64,000 bases of DNA from NCBI RefSeq assembly GCF_042492175.1, contig NZ_CP170453.1, positions 124,001 to 188,000 of the forward strand, read 5' to 3'. This document shows positions 7,713 to 16,002 of this stretch, in pieces. The stretch's first letter is position 1. Each line of letters opens with the position of its first letter. The stretch comes from CAJXSN01 sp947492235 (GTDB lineage Bacteria > Pseudomonadota > Alphaproteobacteria > Sphingomonadales > Sphingomonadaceae). The notes under the pieces are model-generated. The model worked only from the letters and a program-made list of their open reading frames with translations. It made no database searches and was not told the origin of the DNA. Position numbers and translations under genes: made by a program.

Positions 7713-10067
7713 CTAGAACTTCACGCCAGCCGTCACGCCCCAGACACGCGGCTCGTTCACCATCGCGGTCAGATTGTTGAAATCGATCCCGCTGACTGCC
7801 GACGTGTCGTTGGTGATGTTGCGCACGAACGCCGCGAATTCGTAATCGCCTGTTTCATAGCCGACCCGCAAGCCGCCTTCGAGCATCCGCTTGTCCTGAA
7901 ATTCGACCGATTCATACAGGAAGAAGTTGATCTTCGAACGGTAAGCCCAATCGGTATAGATATACAGATCACCGTCGCCGACCGGGATGTTGTAGCGCGC
8001 CGTCACATTGGCAATCCAGCGCGGGCTCTGCGGCAGGCTGTTGCCATCGATGCTGACGATCGCGGCGGAGAACGGCGCAGCGGGCGTCACGATCGGGTCG
8101 AGCACGGTGCACAGCGAGACATTGGGGAACGTATCGACCCGTGTTCCGCCGCATGCCGCTGTGGTCAGGCCAGTGTCCTGAATCTCGGTGTTGTTGTAGC
8201 TCACCCCGGCGGTGAAATAGAGATCGTCGACCGGCGTGTATTCCGCATCCAGTTCAAAGCCATAGCCGCGCACATTGTCGGCATTGACCAACCGGTTGGC
8301 ATTCACATTCCCGCCCACAGCGGTCAGCTGCGCATCGTTGAGATTGTAGTAGAAGCCCGACAGGTTCACGCGCGCATTGCCGCCCAGCAGGATCGACTTG
8401 ATCCCCGCCTCGTAGGACGTGATCGTCTCCGAATCCGCGATCGACACGCCGTCTTCCAGTGGTGTCGCGGTGGCCGGCGGGAACAGGATCCGACCCTGAA
8501 TCGACGGAGCGCGATAGCCACGCGCCACGCGGGCATAGAGGTTCACATCGTCAGTCGCTGCATAGGTGATGCTGGCATCCCACGTGATCGTATCGTCGCT
8601 CACTTCGCGGGTCACGGTGCCCAGCGGGTTCTGCAAGAAGGTCGGGAATTGCGTATCCTGACTGCGCACCACCACGAAATCGCGGCTGTCGTCATTGTAG
8701 CGAATGCCGCCGGTCACGCTCAGCTGATCGGTCAGTTCGTAAGTCAGCGACCCGAACAGGCCATAGGCCTTGCTGTTCTGCTCCTGACTGACGAGGATGT
8801 TCACCCCGCCCGGCGCATTCAGCGGGTCGCCCAGCGTCGAATAGTTCTCGCTGACGATGCTCAGGTTCTCGTTGAAATAGAAGAACCCGGCCTGATAGCT
8901 GAGCGGGCCGCCGGTGTTGCTGGCAATCCGCAATTCCTGGGTGAACTGCTCCAGCTCGGGCACGGAGTCGCGGGTTTCGGCAGTGAAGGGAATATTGCCC
9001 GGACCGAACAGACCGGCGGGCAGGAAGTTCGCCCCGAAGCCGCCATCGATATCGCCGACCGAGGTTGAATTGCCGTCCCACAGGCTGGTGACAGAAATCA
9101 GGCTGACGGGGCCTACGTCCCACGTCACCCGGGCGGACGCATTGGTGGTGCGCAGCTCGTTCTCGTTCTGGCCGTCGGTCGAAACGGCAAAGCGATCGAA
9201 ATTGGCATTGAGCCCTTCTTCGCCGCGGGTGAAATTGTTGGCCCGGAAAAGACGCGCCGTGCCGTCCAGATCGCGGAACTGGCCGGTCAGCAGAACTTCC
9301 AGATTGTCAGCCAGACGGATCTCCGCCTGTGCACGCAGGGCAAAATCGTCATAGGCACCCAGTGCGTTGCTCTGCGTGCCAGAAGGCAGCACGTTATCGA
9401 CGTAGTTGTTCTGGCTCTGATACAGAGCCGAGAGCCGCACACTGACATTGTCGCCCAGCGGGCCGCCCACAGCGCCTTCCAGATTGAACGCGTCGAACCG
9501 GCCATAGGTCGCAGTCAGATATCCGTCCGCGTAGTCGCGCGGCTTCACGGAATCGAACTTCACGATGCCCGCAGGTGTGTTGCGCCCGAACAGCGTGCCC
9601 TGCGGGCCGCGCAGCACTTCGACCTGTTGCATGTCGAAAATCGGGAAACCCTTGAGGATCGGGTTTTCCAGCACGACATCGTCATACACCAGACTGACCG
9701 GCTGGGCCGCATTCAGATCGAAATCCGTGTTGCCAAGCCCGCGAATATAGAAGCGCGGGAAGGTCCGCCCGAAGGAGGATTCGACCAGCAGACTGGGCAC
9801 CCGGCCCGACAGAGCGCGAATATCCGCGCCGCTGGAATTGATCGCAGTGAGCGCATCCTGATTGATCGCGCTGACAGAGACGGGAACGTCCTGCAGGTTT
9901 TCCTCGCGGCGCTGCGCGGTCACGACGATGGTGCCCACCCCGCCCTGCTCGGCATCTGCGGTTTCCGCAGCAACGGTATCCACGTCCTGCGCCAGTACGG
10001 GGGTTGCGGTGAACGCAGCAGCAATCGCAGCACCGGTGGCGGCGCAGAGGAAGCGGGTGGTCTTCAT
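7713..10067 (-). CDS. TonB-dependent outer-membrane receptor
   Basis: A 784-residue protein with a signal peptide ending ATPVLAQ. The TonB box/plug region contains GTIVVTAQRREENLQDVPVSV, the hallmark of sphingomonad TonB receptors. A 22-strand barrel follows and ends with the aromatic-poor C-terminus GVTAGVKF. It imports an unknown ligand using proton-motive force. The gene precedes the M28 peptidase on the same strand. No substrate-specific motif is recognisable. Confidence 0.93.
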   Translation of the reverse strand: MKTTRFLCAATGAAIAAAFTATPVLAQDVDTVAAETADAEQGGVGTIVVTAQRREENLQDVPVSVSAINQDALTAINSSGADIRALSGRVPSLLVESSFGRTFPRFYIRGLGNTDFDLNAAQPVSLVYDDVVLENPILKGFPIFDMQQVEVLRGPQGTLFGRNTPAGIVKFDSVKPRDYADGYLTATYGRFDAFNLEGAVGGPLGDNVSVRLSALYQSQNNYVDNVLPSGTQSNALGAYDDFALRAQAEIRLADNLEVLLTGQFRDLDGTARLFRANNFTRGEEGLNANFDRFAVSTDGQNENELRTTNASARVTWDVGPVSLISVTSLWDGNSTSVGDIDGGFGANFLPAGLFGPGNIPFTAETRDSVPELEQFTQELRIASNTGGPLSYQAGFFYFNENLSIVSENYSTLGDPLNAPGGVNILVSQEQNSKAYGLFGSLTYELTDQLSVTGGIRYNDDSRDFVVVRSQDTQFPTFLQNPLGTVTREVSDDTITWDASITYAATDDVNLYARVARGYRAPSIQGRILFPPATATPLEDGVSIADSETITSYEAGIKSILLGGNARVNLSGFYYNLNDAQLTAVGGNVNANRLVNADNVRGYGFELDAEYTPVDDLYFTAGVSYNNTEIQDTGLTTAACGGTRVDTFPNVSLCTVLDPIVTPAAPFSAAIVSIDGNSLPQSPRWIANVTARYNIPVGDGDLYIYTDWAYRSKINFFLYESVEFQDKRMLEGGLRVGYETGDYEFAAFVRNITNDTSAVSGIDFNNLTAMVNEPRVWGVTAGVKF

Positions 10068-10384
10068 TTTTCAGGGTATCCTTCGTTGGTCGCGGAGCGT
10101 GCCCGCGCGCTTGCAAGGGGTGTCATGCAGGAATCGCTGCGTGTTGGTGACAGTCATAAAATCGCAATAATGCTGCACCGCGTCAATCGGGGCGAGCGCG
10201 GCTGCGCGCGGTCATCGCGCTACCGTGGCGGAAAGGTCACGGGACTAAAGGGCAGCACGCGTCCCGGCCCTAGGCATCACGGATCGCCGGATTGCCATCT
10301 CGCCCTTGCTCCTGCCGCCGCTCCGCCCTATCTGCAGCGCAGCAATTTCCTGTCACATTCCCGCCTACCCGAAGGACCAATTCG
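10068..10384. other. divergent intergenic region between TonB receptor and ettA
   Basis: This 317-base stretch separates divergent genes. On the minus strand a TTGACG box (10181-10186) with an AT-rich GATTTTAT about 17 nt downstream is a plausible but weak receptor promoter. No RNA gene or strong palindrome is seen. Confidence 0.3.
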
Positions 10385-12061
10385 ATGGCCGCGCAATACG
10401 CCTATGTCATGAAGAACATGACCAAGACTTTTCCCGGTGCCCCCAAGCCGGTGCTGAAGGACATCAATCTGCAGTTCTATCAGGGCGCGAAGATCGGCAT
10501 TGTCGGCCCCAATGGCGCGGGCAAGTCCACCCTGATCAAGATCATGGCGGGCATCGACACCGACATTACCGGCGAAGCATGGGCGGGCGAGAACATCACC
10601 GTCGGATACCTGCCGCAGGAACCGCAGCTGGACGAGAGCAAGACCGTGCTCGAAAACGTCAAGGACGGCGCGCGCGAAGTGGCCGACAAGGTGGACCGCT
10701 TCAACGAAATCACCGGCCTGATGGGCGACCCGGACCGCGACGATTTCGACGCGCTGATGGAAGAAATGGGCACGCTGCAGGAAGAGATCGACGCGGTCGA
10801 CGGATGGACGCTCGACAACCAGCTCGAGATCGCGATGGAGGCCCTGCGCTGCCCGCCATCCGACGCATCGGTCGAGAACCTGTCGGGCGGCGAGAAGCGC
10901 CGCGTGGCGCTGACCCGCCTGCTGATCCAGAAGCCGGGCATCCTGCTGCTGGACGAGCCGACCAACCACCTCGATGCGGAATCCGTCACGTGGCTCGAAA
11001 ACCACCTGAAGGAATATGCCGGCGCCGTCCTGATGATCACCCACGATCGCTACTTCCTCGACAATGTGGTGGGATGGATTCTGGAGCTCGATCGCGGAAC
11101 TTACTACCCGTATGAGGGCAATTACTCGACCTATCTCGACAAGAAGGCCAAGCGTCTGGCGCAGGAAGAGCGCGAGGATACCGGCCGCCAGAAGGCACTG
11201 AACGAGGAGCTGGAGTGGATCCGGCAGAACCCGAAGGGCCGCCAGACCAAATCGAAGGCCCGCCTGCGCAAGTTCGAGCAGCTGCAAGACGCGCAGCAGG
11301 ACCGCAAGCCGGGCAAGGCGCAGATCGTCATCCAGGTGCCCGAGCGTCTGGGTTCACAGGTGATCGAAGCGCACGGCATCTCCAAGGCGTTCGGCGACAA
11401 GCTGCTGTTCGAAGACCTCAGCTTCACCCTGCCTCCGGGCGGCATTGTCGGCATCATCGGCCCCAATGGCGCCGGTAAGTCCACGCTGTTCAAGATCATC
11501 ACCGGTCAGGAAGAGCCCGACAGTGGCAGCATCAAAATCGGGGACACGGTGCATCTGGGCTATGTCGACCAGAGCCGCGACGATCTGACGGCGAGCAACA
11601 ACGTCTGGGAGGAAATCTCCGACGGGCTCGATTACATGCAGGTCAACGGCCACGACATGTCCACGCGTGCCTATGTGGGCGCGTTCAACTTCAAGGGTCA
11701 GGACCAGCAGAAAAACGTCGGCAAGCTGTCGGGCGGTGAACGCAACCGCGTGCACATGGCCAAGATGCTCAAGCAAGGCGGCAATGTGCTGCTGCTGGAC
11801 GAACCGACCAACGATCTCGACGTCGAAACCCTCCGCGCACTGGAAGACGCCATCGAAAACTTCGCCGGCTGCGCCGTGGTCATCTCGCATGACCGCTTCT
11901 TCCTGGACCGCCTCGCGACGCATATCCTCGCCTTCGAAGGCAACAGCCACGTGGAATGGTTCGAGGGCAACTTCGAAGCATATGAGGAAGACAAGCGGCG
12001 CCGTCTGGGCGATGCAGCGGATCGGCCTACGCGTTTGGCTTATAAGAAGCTGACTCGGTGA
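10385..12061 (+). CDS. ettA: energy-dependent translational throttle protein EttA (ABC-F)
   Basis: A 558-residue soluble ABC-F protein with two nucleotide-binding domains and no membrane segments. Each domain has a Walker A GPNGAGKST and a signature LSGGE, with Walker B LLLDEPTNHLD in the first and LLLDEPTNDLD in the second. The charged linker with KARLRKFEQLQD and the short arm insert match EttA, which binds the ribosomal E site and gates elongation according to ADP/ATP ratio. The ATG at 10385 (MAAQYAYVMKNMTK) matches the family start; longer upstream reading is not conserved-looking. The next gene's GTG overlaps its stop. Confidence 0.95.
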   Translation: MAAQYAYVMKNMTKTFPGAPKPVLKDINLQFYQGAKIGIVGPNGAGKSTLIKIMAGIDTDITGEAWAGENITVGYLPQEPQLDESKTVLENVKDGAREVADKVDRFNEITGLMGDPDRDDFDALMEEMGTLQEEIDAVDGWTLDNQLEIAMEALRCPPSDASVENLSGGEKRRVALTRLLIQKPGILLLDEPTNHLDAESVTWLENHLKEYAGAVLMITHDRYFLDNVVGWILELDRGTYYPYEGNYSTYLDKKAKRLAQEEREDTGRQKALNEELEWIRQNPKGRQTKSKARLRKFEQLQDAQQDRKPGKAQIVIQVPERLGSQVIEAHGISKAFGDKLLFEDLSFTLPPGGIVGIIGPNGAGKSTLFKIITGQEEPDSGSIKIGDTVHLGYVDQSRDDLTASNNVWEEISDGLDYMQVNGHDMSTRAYVGAFNFKGQDQQKNVGKLSGGERNRVHMAKMLKQGGNVLLLDEPTNDLDVETLRALEDAIENFAGCAVVISHDRFFLDRLATHILAFEGNSHVEWFEGNFEAYEEDKRRRLGDAADRPTRLAYKKLTR

Positions 12062-12528
12062 CGACCGACATTCTCATTGCCGTTCTTGCAGGTTTGACGG
12101 CGGGGGTATTCTCCGCGCTCATAACGGCGCGAAAACTCCATGCTGAGAACGTCACGACCGAGCGGCAAAAGTGGCGCGAGAAGTTGCGCGAGACCGCTTT
12201 GTCATTGGTGGAAGACGAGATTCAGGACACACATTGGATTGACCTGCAAACTCGTCTCAATCCGTTTTCGGCTGAGGCCGCTACCATTATTGATTCGATT
12301 AAGAACAGTCGAGGCAAGAAGCTGGACAGCGAAGCGCGCGATCAATCGATCCGCTATATATCTCTTCTATTAAAGCACGACTGGGAACGATCCAAAATTG
12401 AGTCCTCGTTCTTCACTCTGTTTGCATCGAAGAGGGCGTGGCGACGTATAAAGGGGTTGAACAAAAGAGGGACAAGAAAATTCCTAGCACTCACCACAGG
12501 GTTTCGGCCTTCATCTCAAAAAGATTAG
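12058..12528 (+). CDS. small membrane-anchored protein of unknown function
   Basis: 156 residues, GTG start overlapping the ettA TGA by four bases. Residues 4-24 form one hydrophobic helix. A charged helical stretch follows with RQKWREKLRE, a motif I associate with small single-span proteins scattered on accessory DNA (from memory, inference). The rest is basic and ends with a KKD-rich tail. Base composition is clearly more AT-rich than ettA, with codons such as ATA, AGG and TTA that neighbours avoid. This points to later acquisition. Function unknown. Confidence 0.65.
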   Translation: MTTDILIAVLAGLTAGVFSALITARKLHAENVTTERQKWREKLRETALSLVEDEIQDTHWIDLQTRLNPFSAEAATIIDSIKNSRGKKLDSEARDQSIRYISLLLKHDWERSKIESSFFTLFASKRAWRRIKGLNKRGTRKFLALTTGFRPSSQKD

Positions 12529-12588
12529 TGCGTCCCAATCGCGTGGAGGAAAAAGCCATCAATTCTGTGAACAATGTAACGAATGCAC

Positions 12589-12675
12589 CGTCACCCCGGA
12601 CTTGATCCGGGGCCCAGCTTCTTTGAGCGTGGCGCTAGAAGGATAGCGGGATCCCGGATCGGGTCCGGGATGACG
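12589..12675. repeat. intergenic palindromic repeat (CCCGGACTTGATCCGGG type)
   Basis: The two ends, CGTCACCCCGGACTTGATCC (12589-) and GGATCGGGTCCGGGATGACG (-12675), are imperfect inverted copies around a ~30-base centre. This matches the short palindromic elements often found between alphaproteobacterial genes. It lies between the ettA-linked gene and higA. Confidence 0.75.
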
Positions 12676-12688
12676 AGGTGAGTGGGGT

Positions 12689-12994
12689 TTAGCTCTCCGC
12701 CAATTCCAAACGCTTCACGTCCGGCTCCTCGCCCTTCAGCTTCAGCTGCGCGAGATCATACGCAACCTGCATTCCCATCAGCGTGTCGGCCTTGATACCG
12801 AACGCCTTTTCGAAGCGCAGGGCCATCATCGGCGACAGGGCGGCGCGGCCATTGAGCAGTGCGCTCATGTTTTGGCGGCTCACGCCCAGATGCGCGGCGC
12901 ATTGGGTGACGGTGAGATCGTGAGGCTCGACCACTTCGGCCATCAGCCACGTGCCCGGATGCGAGCGGAGCGACGGATGCAATTCGATACCCAT
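12689..12994 (-). CDS. higA: HigA-type antitoxin (XRE family)
   Basis: A 101-residue helix-turn-helix protein. HPSLRSHPGTWLMAEVVEPHDLTVTQCAAHLGVSRQNMSALLNGRAALSP is the standard HigA addiction-module antidote layout. It should bind and neutralise the HigB RNase and repress the operon. Its ATG shares one base with the higB stop (TGATG), implying coupled translation. Confidence 0.9.
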   Translation of the reverse strand: MGIELHPSLRSHPGTWLMAEVVEPHDLTVTQCAAHLGVSRQNMSALLNGRAALSPMMALRFEKAFGIKADTLMGMQVAYDLAQLKLKGEEPDVKRLELAES

Positions 12995-13275
12995 CAGTGA
13001 TAGTCCTCCAGATCGAGGTCGGCGATAGTGTGGTCGTCAACCTTGGTGAATGTCAGTCGCCAGTTCCGCGTTACCGTGATGGCGTAACTCCCGGCCCGGT
13101 CAGCCGTGAGTGGATGAAACCCGAAATTCGGCGGATCGTATAATTCGTCGAACGACCGCGCGAGATCGAGGAATTCGATAATGCGCGCGAGCCTTGCGGG
13201 CTCAATCACACCCTTCGGCTTGCCGGTCTCGACGAACCGCCGCAGAGCCTTGTTCCGGATGCTCTCGATTTCCAC
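12994..13275 (-). CDS. higB: HigB-type toxin (RelE superfamily mRNA interferase)
   Basis: 93 residues with a GTG start. The C-terminal NWRLTFTKVDD...DLDLEDYH matches the RelE/HigB fold, in which a conserved Arg and the final His-containing strand form the ribosome-dependent RNase site. Toxin-first order is typical of higBA. It would cleave mRNA when HigA is degraded. Confidence 0.88.
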   Translation of the reverse strand: MEIESIRNKALRRFVETGKPKGVIEPARLARIIEFLDLARSFDELYDPPNFGFHPLTADRAGSYAITVTRNWRLTFTKVDDHTIADLDLEDYH

Positions 13276-13286
13276 AGGGCGTCATG

Positions 13287-13324
13287 TATCGCATTACACG
13301 ATAAGTGTCAAGCGTCACGTGACG
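13287..13324 (-). promoter_or_regulatory. higBA promoter and operator
   Basis: On the minus strand TTGACA (13306-13311) is followed, 17 bases on, by a TACATG-like -10. The spacer contains the palindrome TATCG-TGTAATG-CGATA (13287-13303), a good place for HigA autorepression. Just upstream lies a perfect 12-bp palindrome CGTCACGTGACG (13313-13324). Confidence 0.55.
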
Positions 13325-13370
13325 GTTGCACGAGGCAAGCATCAGCCCGCCCCGACCTAAACTATCCGGC

Positions 13371-14240
13371 CTACAACCCCTCGGTCGCCTTGCTGACGAG
13401 GATATTCACCGCCACTCGCCGGTTTTGCGACTTGCCGTATTCGGTGGAATTGTCCGCCGCCGGGTCGGCCTCGGCCATGCCGGTGGGGGTCAGCATCCGC
13501 CAGGGCTGCCAGCCGCAGGCCTGCTGGATGTGGTTGACCACACGGCCCGCGCGGCGTTCGCTCAGAATCTGGTTGTATTCCTGACTGCCCGTCGAGTCGG
13601 TATAACCCACCACCAGCAGCAGCGCGTTGTCCATCGCATCCGCCTGATTGACCGCGCTGCACAGGCGCTGCTCGTCACCGGGCGAGAGGCTCCATTCATT
13701 GGTGCCAAAATAGACGTTGGTGGTGCCCTTGATACTGTATTTGTCGATGTCGCCCACCCGGCCGCGCAGAGCCTCTGTCGCGGCGGTCTGCTCGGCAAAG
13801 CCTTGCGCGGTACCGGCGCGGATCATCTCGGCCATTTCGAGATCGCTGTTATCGAGGCGCACACGGCTGGCGTAGAGAGCATCGCCTGCGCGCATCGTCT
13901 CGACGGATACGGGCAAGCCATTCATCAGGGATTCCGCGCCAAGCGATTTGCGGCTGAGGCCCAGAAACCCGCCCTTCGCGCGGATGTCGGTCTCTTCATT
14001 GATTTCGATCACGGTCTGCTGCCCGCCCGGCGCAGTGATCTGCACCATATTATCGCGCCGCGCAGTGATGACGCCTTCGATGTCAGGCCCCTCGACAAGC
14101 GCCTGTCCGAACACATCGATCTGCTGGTCGCTGTAATTTTGCTCGTCACTGTAATCCTGCGCCGACACCGCCGCGCCCATCGGCATGGCGGCCAGAGCAA
14201 GGGCGCAGAGCCCTTGTGAAGTGGTGGTCATGGCTTTCAT
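13371..14240 (-). CDS. OmpA family protein
   Basis: 289 residues with an N-terminal signal sequence ending AVSAQ. The central part (about 45-140) is a DUF-like beta region. The C-terminal ~120 residues are an OmpA/MotB peptidoglycan-binding domain: NVYFGTNEWSLSP, GYTDSTGSQEYNQILSERRA and SQNRRVAVNI are its diagnostic motifs. It likely tethers the envelope to peptidoglycan. A second in-frame ATG lies three codons downstream and could be the real start. Confidence 0.9.
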   Translation of the reverse strand: MKAMTTTSQGLCALALAAMPMGAAVSAQDYSDEQNYSDQQIDVFGQALVEGPDIEGVITARRDNMVQITAPGGQQTVIEINEETDIRAKGGFLGLSRKSLGAESLMNGLPVSVETMRAGDALYASRVRLDNSDLEMAEMIRAGTAQGFAEQTAATEALRGRVGDIDKYSIKGTTNVYFGTNEWSLSPGDEQRLCSAVNQADAMDNALLLVVGYTDSTGSQEYNQILSERRAGRVVNHIQQACGWQPWRMLTPTGMAEADPAADNSTEYGKSQNRRVAVNILVSKATEGL

Positions 14241-14444
14241 CGCTCGTTCCTTTCAAGCCCCCTTCCAACTCCCCTTTCCAACCGGGAGCATCCGGTCGCT
14301 GCGGTTTGCGTAACGGCGCATGCGACCCGCCGAGCCCATGCGGCGGCAGATCGGGCCTTGCCCGGCGCCCACGCATATGCTGCCAAGAGGGGTCGCACAC
14401 ATCGCCATTTGCGCACACCACCGATGCGACGAAACGGGCAGAAA

Positions 14445-14876
14445 ATGAGTCGTAAGCCATCCACACCTGACGGATCGCTGGCCGAATGGCTGGAGACAGA
14501 GGGCATTGTGCCGGCAGCCGATCCGGCAGCGCTGAAGGATTTGCCGCGCATTCGCGCGCTGCTGCTGGAGGCCGCGCGCGCCGGGCATTCGGTCAGCTAT
14601 TCCGACATGCTGGGGCAGCTGGGCTTTCGCTTCACCCGCCCGAAAATGCGCACTCTGTGCCGTTCGCTCGATGCCATTGACGAGACAGGACGGGCGGCGG
14701 GCGAGCCGGAACTCGCGGTGCTGGTGGTGCGCGAAAGTGATCGGCTGCCGGGCCAAGGATGGTGGGTCGGTGTGGCCGACCGGCTGGGCTATACCGGCGC
14801 GTGGGAGGGTAAGGAAGCGCTGCGTTTCATCGAAGGCGTGCAGCAGCGGGCGTTCGACTATTGGCAGGGGTGCTAG
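14445..14876 (+). CDS. conserved protein of unknown function
   Basis: 143 residues starting at the ATG at 14445 (MSRKPSTPDGSLAEWL). It is soluble and mostly helical. A small domain follows in which SVSYSDMLGQLGFRFTRPKMRTLCRSLDAID resembles a winged or YdfG-like fold. It ends with AVLVVRESDRLPGQGWWVG, which reads like a buried strand. I do not recognise a catalytic motif. It is divergent from the OmpA-like gene. Confidence 0.6.
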   Translation: MSRKPSTPDGSLAEWLETEGIVPAADPAALKDLPRIRALLLEAARAGHSVSYSDMLGQLGFRFTRPKMRTLCRSLDAIDETGRAAGEPELAVLVVRESDRLPGQGWWVGVADRLGYTGAWEGKEALRFIEGVQQRAFDYWQGC

Positions 14877-14900
14877 ACTGGAGAGCGTCTTGGCGCGGTC

Positions 14901-15152
14901 TCAGCGCCGTTGCCGCGATGACGGACAGAGCGCGGCCGAAATGACGGCCATCACCGCGCCTAGCATCAGGAATGCCACTGCGGCGCCGGTGGGGCCGAGC
15001 GCTTCTACGGTCGAGTTGATGATGTCCCCGGTCCCGCGAGCGGCCCTTCCCGCCAGCGGCGTCTCCGGCGCGTCGGTGGTGGCCGCATAGAATGCGAGAA
15101 TGCCGCCAAATCCCATCGACGCGAGCACGGCGGTTTTGCGATTGCACTGCAT
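14901..15152 (-). CDS. small membrane protein, unknown
   Basis: 83 residues with two predicted membrane helices (about 8-25 and 56-76) joined by a Thr/Ala-rich loop, and a basic tail ending SSRQRR. No family is recognised. It converges on the 14445 gene with a 24-base gap. A small ORF in a high-GC genome could be spurious, but the two-helix pattern supports it. Confidence 0.45.
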   Translation of the reverse strand: MQCNRKTAVLASMGFGGILAFYAATTDAPETPLAGRAARGTGDIINSTVEALGPTGAAVAFLMLGAVMAVISAALCPSSRQRR

Positions 15153-15229
15153 GAGGGCGGGTCTAACTCCCGCGTGTTAAAACCCGGTTTCCAATCACAT
15201 TTCCGCCCAAATCCCTTTCTCCAACAGGT

Positions 15230-15826
15230 TCAGGGCGAAACCCAGCGCCCTTCCCAGCTCCCGCTGCCATGACCGGTTTGGGCGCGATCAAACTGCGCGC
15301 GGCGATGGCCGGTATGGGCGAGATGAAACCAGTCGAGCGATTGCAGCTCGACCATCAGCAGGGCAAAGTTCGGCCGCGCCGGGACCAGCTCGGCATCTTC
15401 CGGTTCGGTCCCTTCGAACGCTTCGGGAATGCCGCTGGTTGGCGTATCGCTGGATGCGCCCGGTCCCTCGCCCAGATAGCAGCGGCGGGCGAAATTGGTG
15501 CTCGCCTCCCACGCCGCGTCGACCATGTCGCCGTCTCGCACAATGCGCCCCCGCCCCCGCAGTCGCAGCTGCACCTTCTGCGCCTTGTCGTAAAACAACA
15601 GGCCGATCCGCGGGTCGTCCTTAACCACGGAAACCTTTGGAGCCCGCGCATCGGTGTGGAAACGCAAAGTCCACGCCGCCGCATCGAAGGCACGCAGGAC
15701 CATGACCCGCGCATCCGCATCGCCCGTTGCCACAACCGGCGTATGCATGGCGGACTTGCGATCCTTCGCTGCGCGGGCAAGACGGCTGGCGATATCGGCG
15801 CGGACATCATCGAGTGTTTCGAGCAT
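15230..15826 (-). CDS. pyridoxamine 5'-phosphate oxidase family flavoprotein
   Basis: 198 residues from the ATG at 15826 (MLETLDDVRADIAS). The split-barrel FMN-binding fold is recognisable: ARVMVLRAFDAAAWTLRFHTDAR, PRIGLLFYDKAQKVQLRLRGRG, and the C-terminal LDWFHLAHTGHRRAQF. It is closer to the short PNPOx-like family than to true PdxH. The reaction is probably FMN-dependent oxidation or reduction of an unknown substrate. Confidence 0.8.
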   Translation of the reverse strand: MLETLDDVRADIASRLARAAKDRKSAMHTPVVATGDADARVMVLRAFDAAAWTLRFHTDARAPKVSVVKDDPRIGLLFYDKAQKVQLRLRGRGRIVRDGDMVDAAWEASTNFARRCYLGEGPGASSDTPTSGIPEAFEGTEPEDAELVPARPNFALLMVELQSLDWFHLAHTGHRRAQFDRAQTGHGSGSWEGRWVSP

Positions 15827-15886
15827 GCCTGCTTCCCCGCCCGAATGAACCGCGCCTGTCAAGAATTCAGAAAAAAGCGCCCGAAC

Positions 15887-15915
15887 CTGAACAAAAGCCG
15901 TAACCCTTTGTTCAG
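15887..15915. promoter_or_regulatory. inverted repeat upstream of the RcnB-like gene
   Basis: CTGAACAAA (15887-15895) and TTTGTTCAG (15907-15915) are perfect 9-bp arms about 88 bases before the downstream start. It is a candidate operator. A related GTTCAG...CTGAAC pair precedes the glycine-zipper gene at 47 kb. Confidence 0.45.
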
Positions 15916-16002
15916 ACTTCGCTCACCGACTCGTTTGTATCAGGAGTGTATCAACAACGCCGCATCATGGGTGGGCGCGGCTCAATCAAGGGGAACCGCA
16001 AG

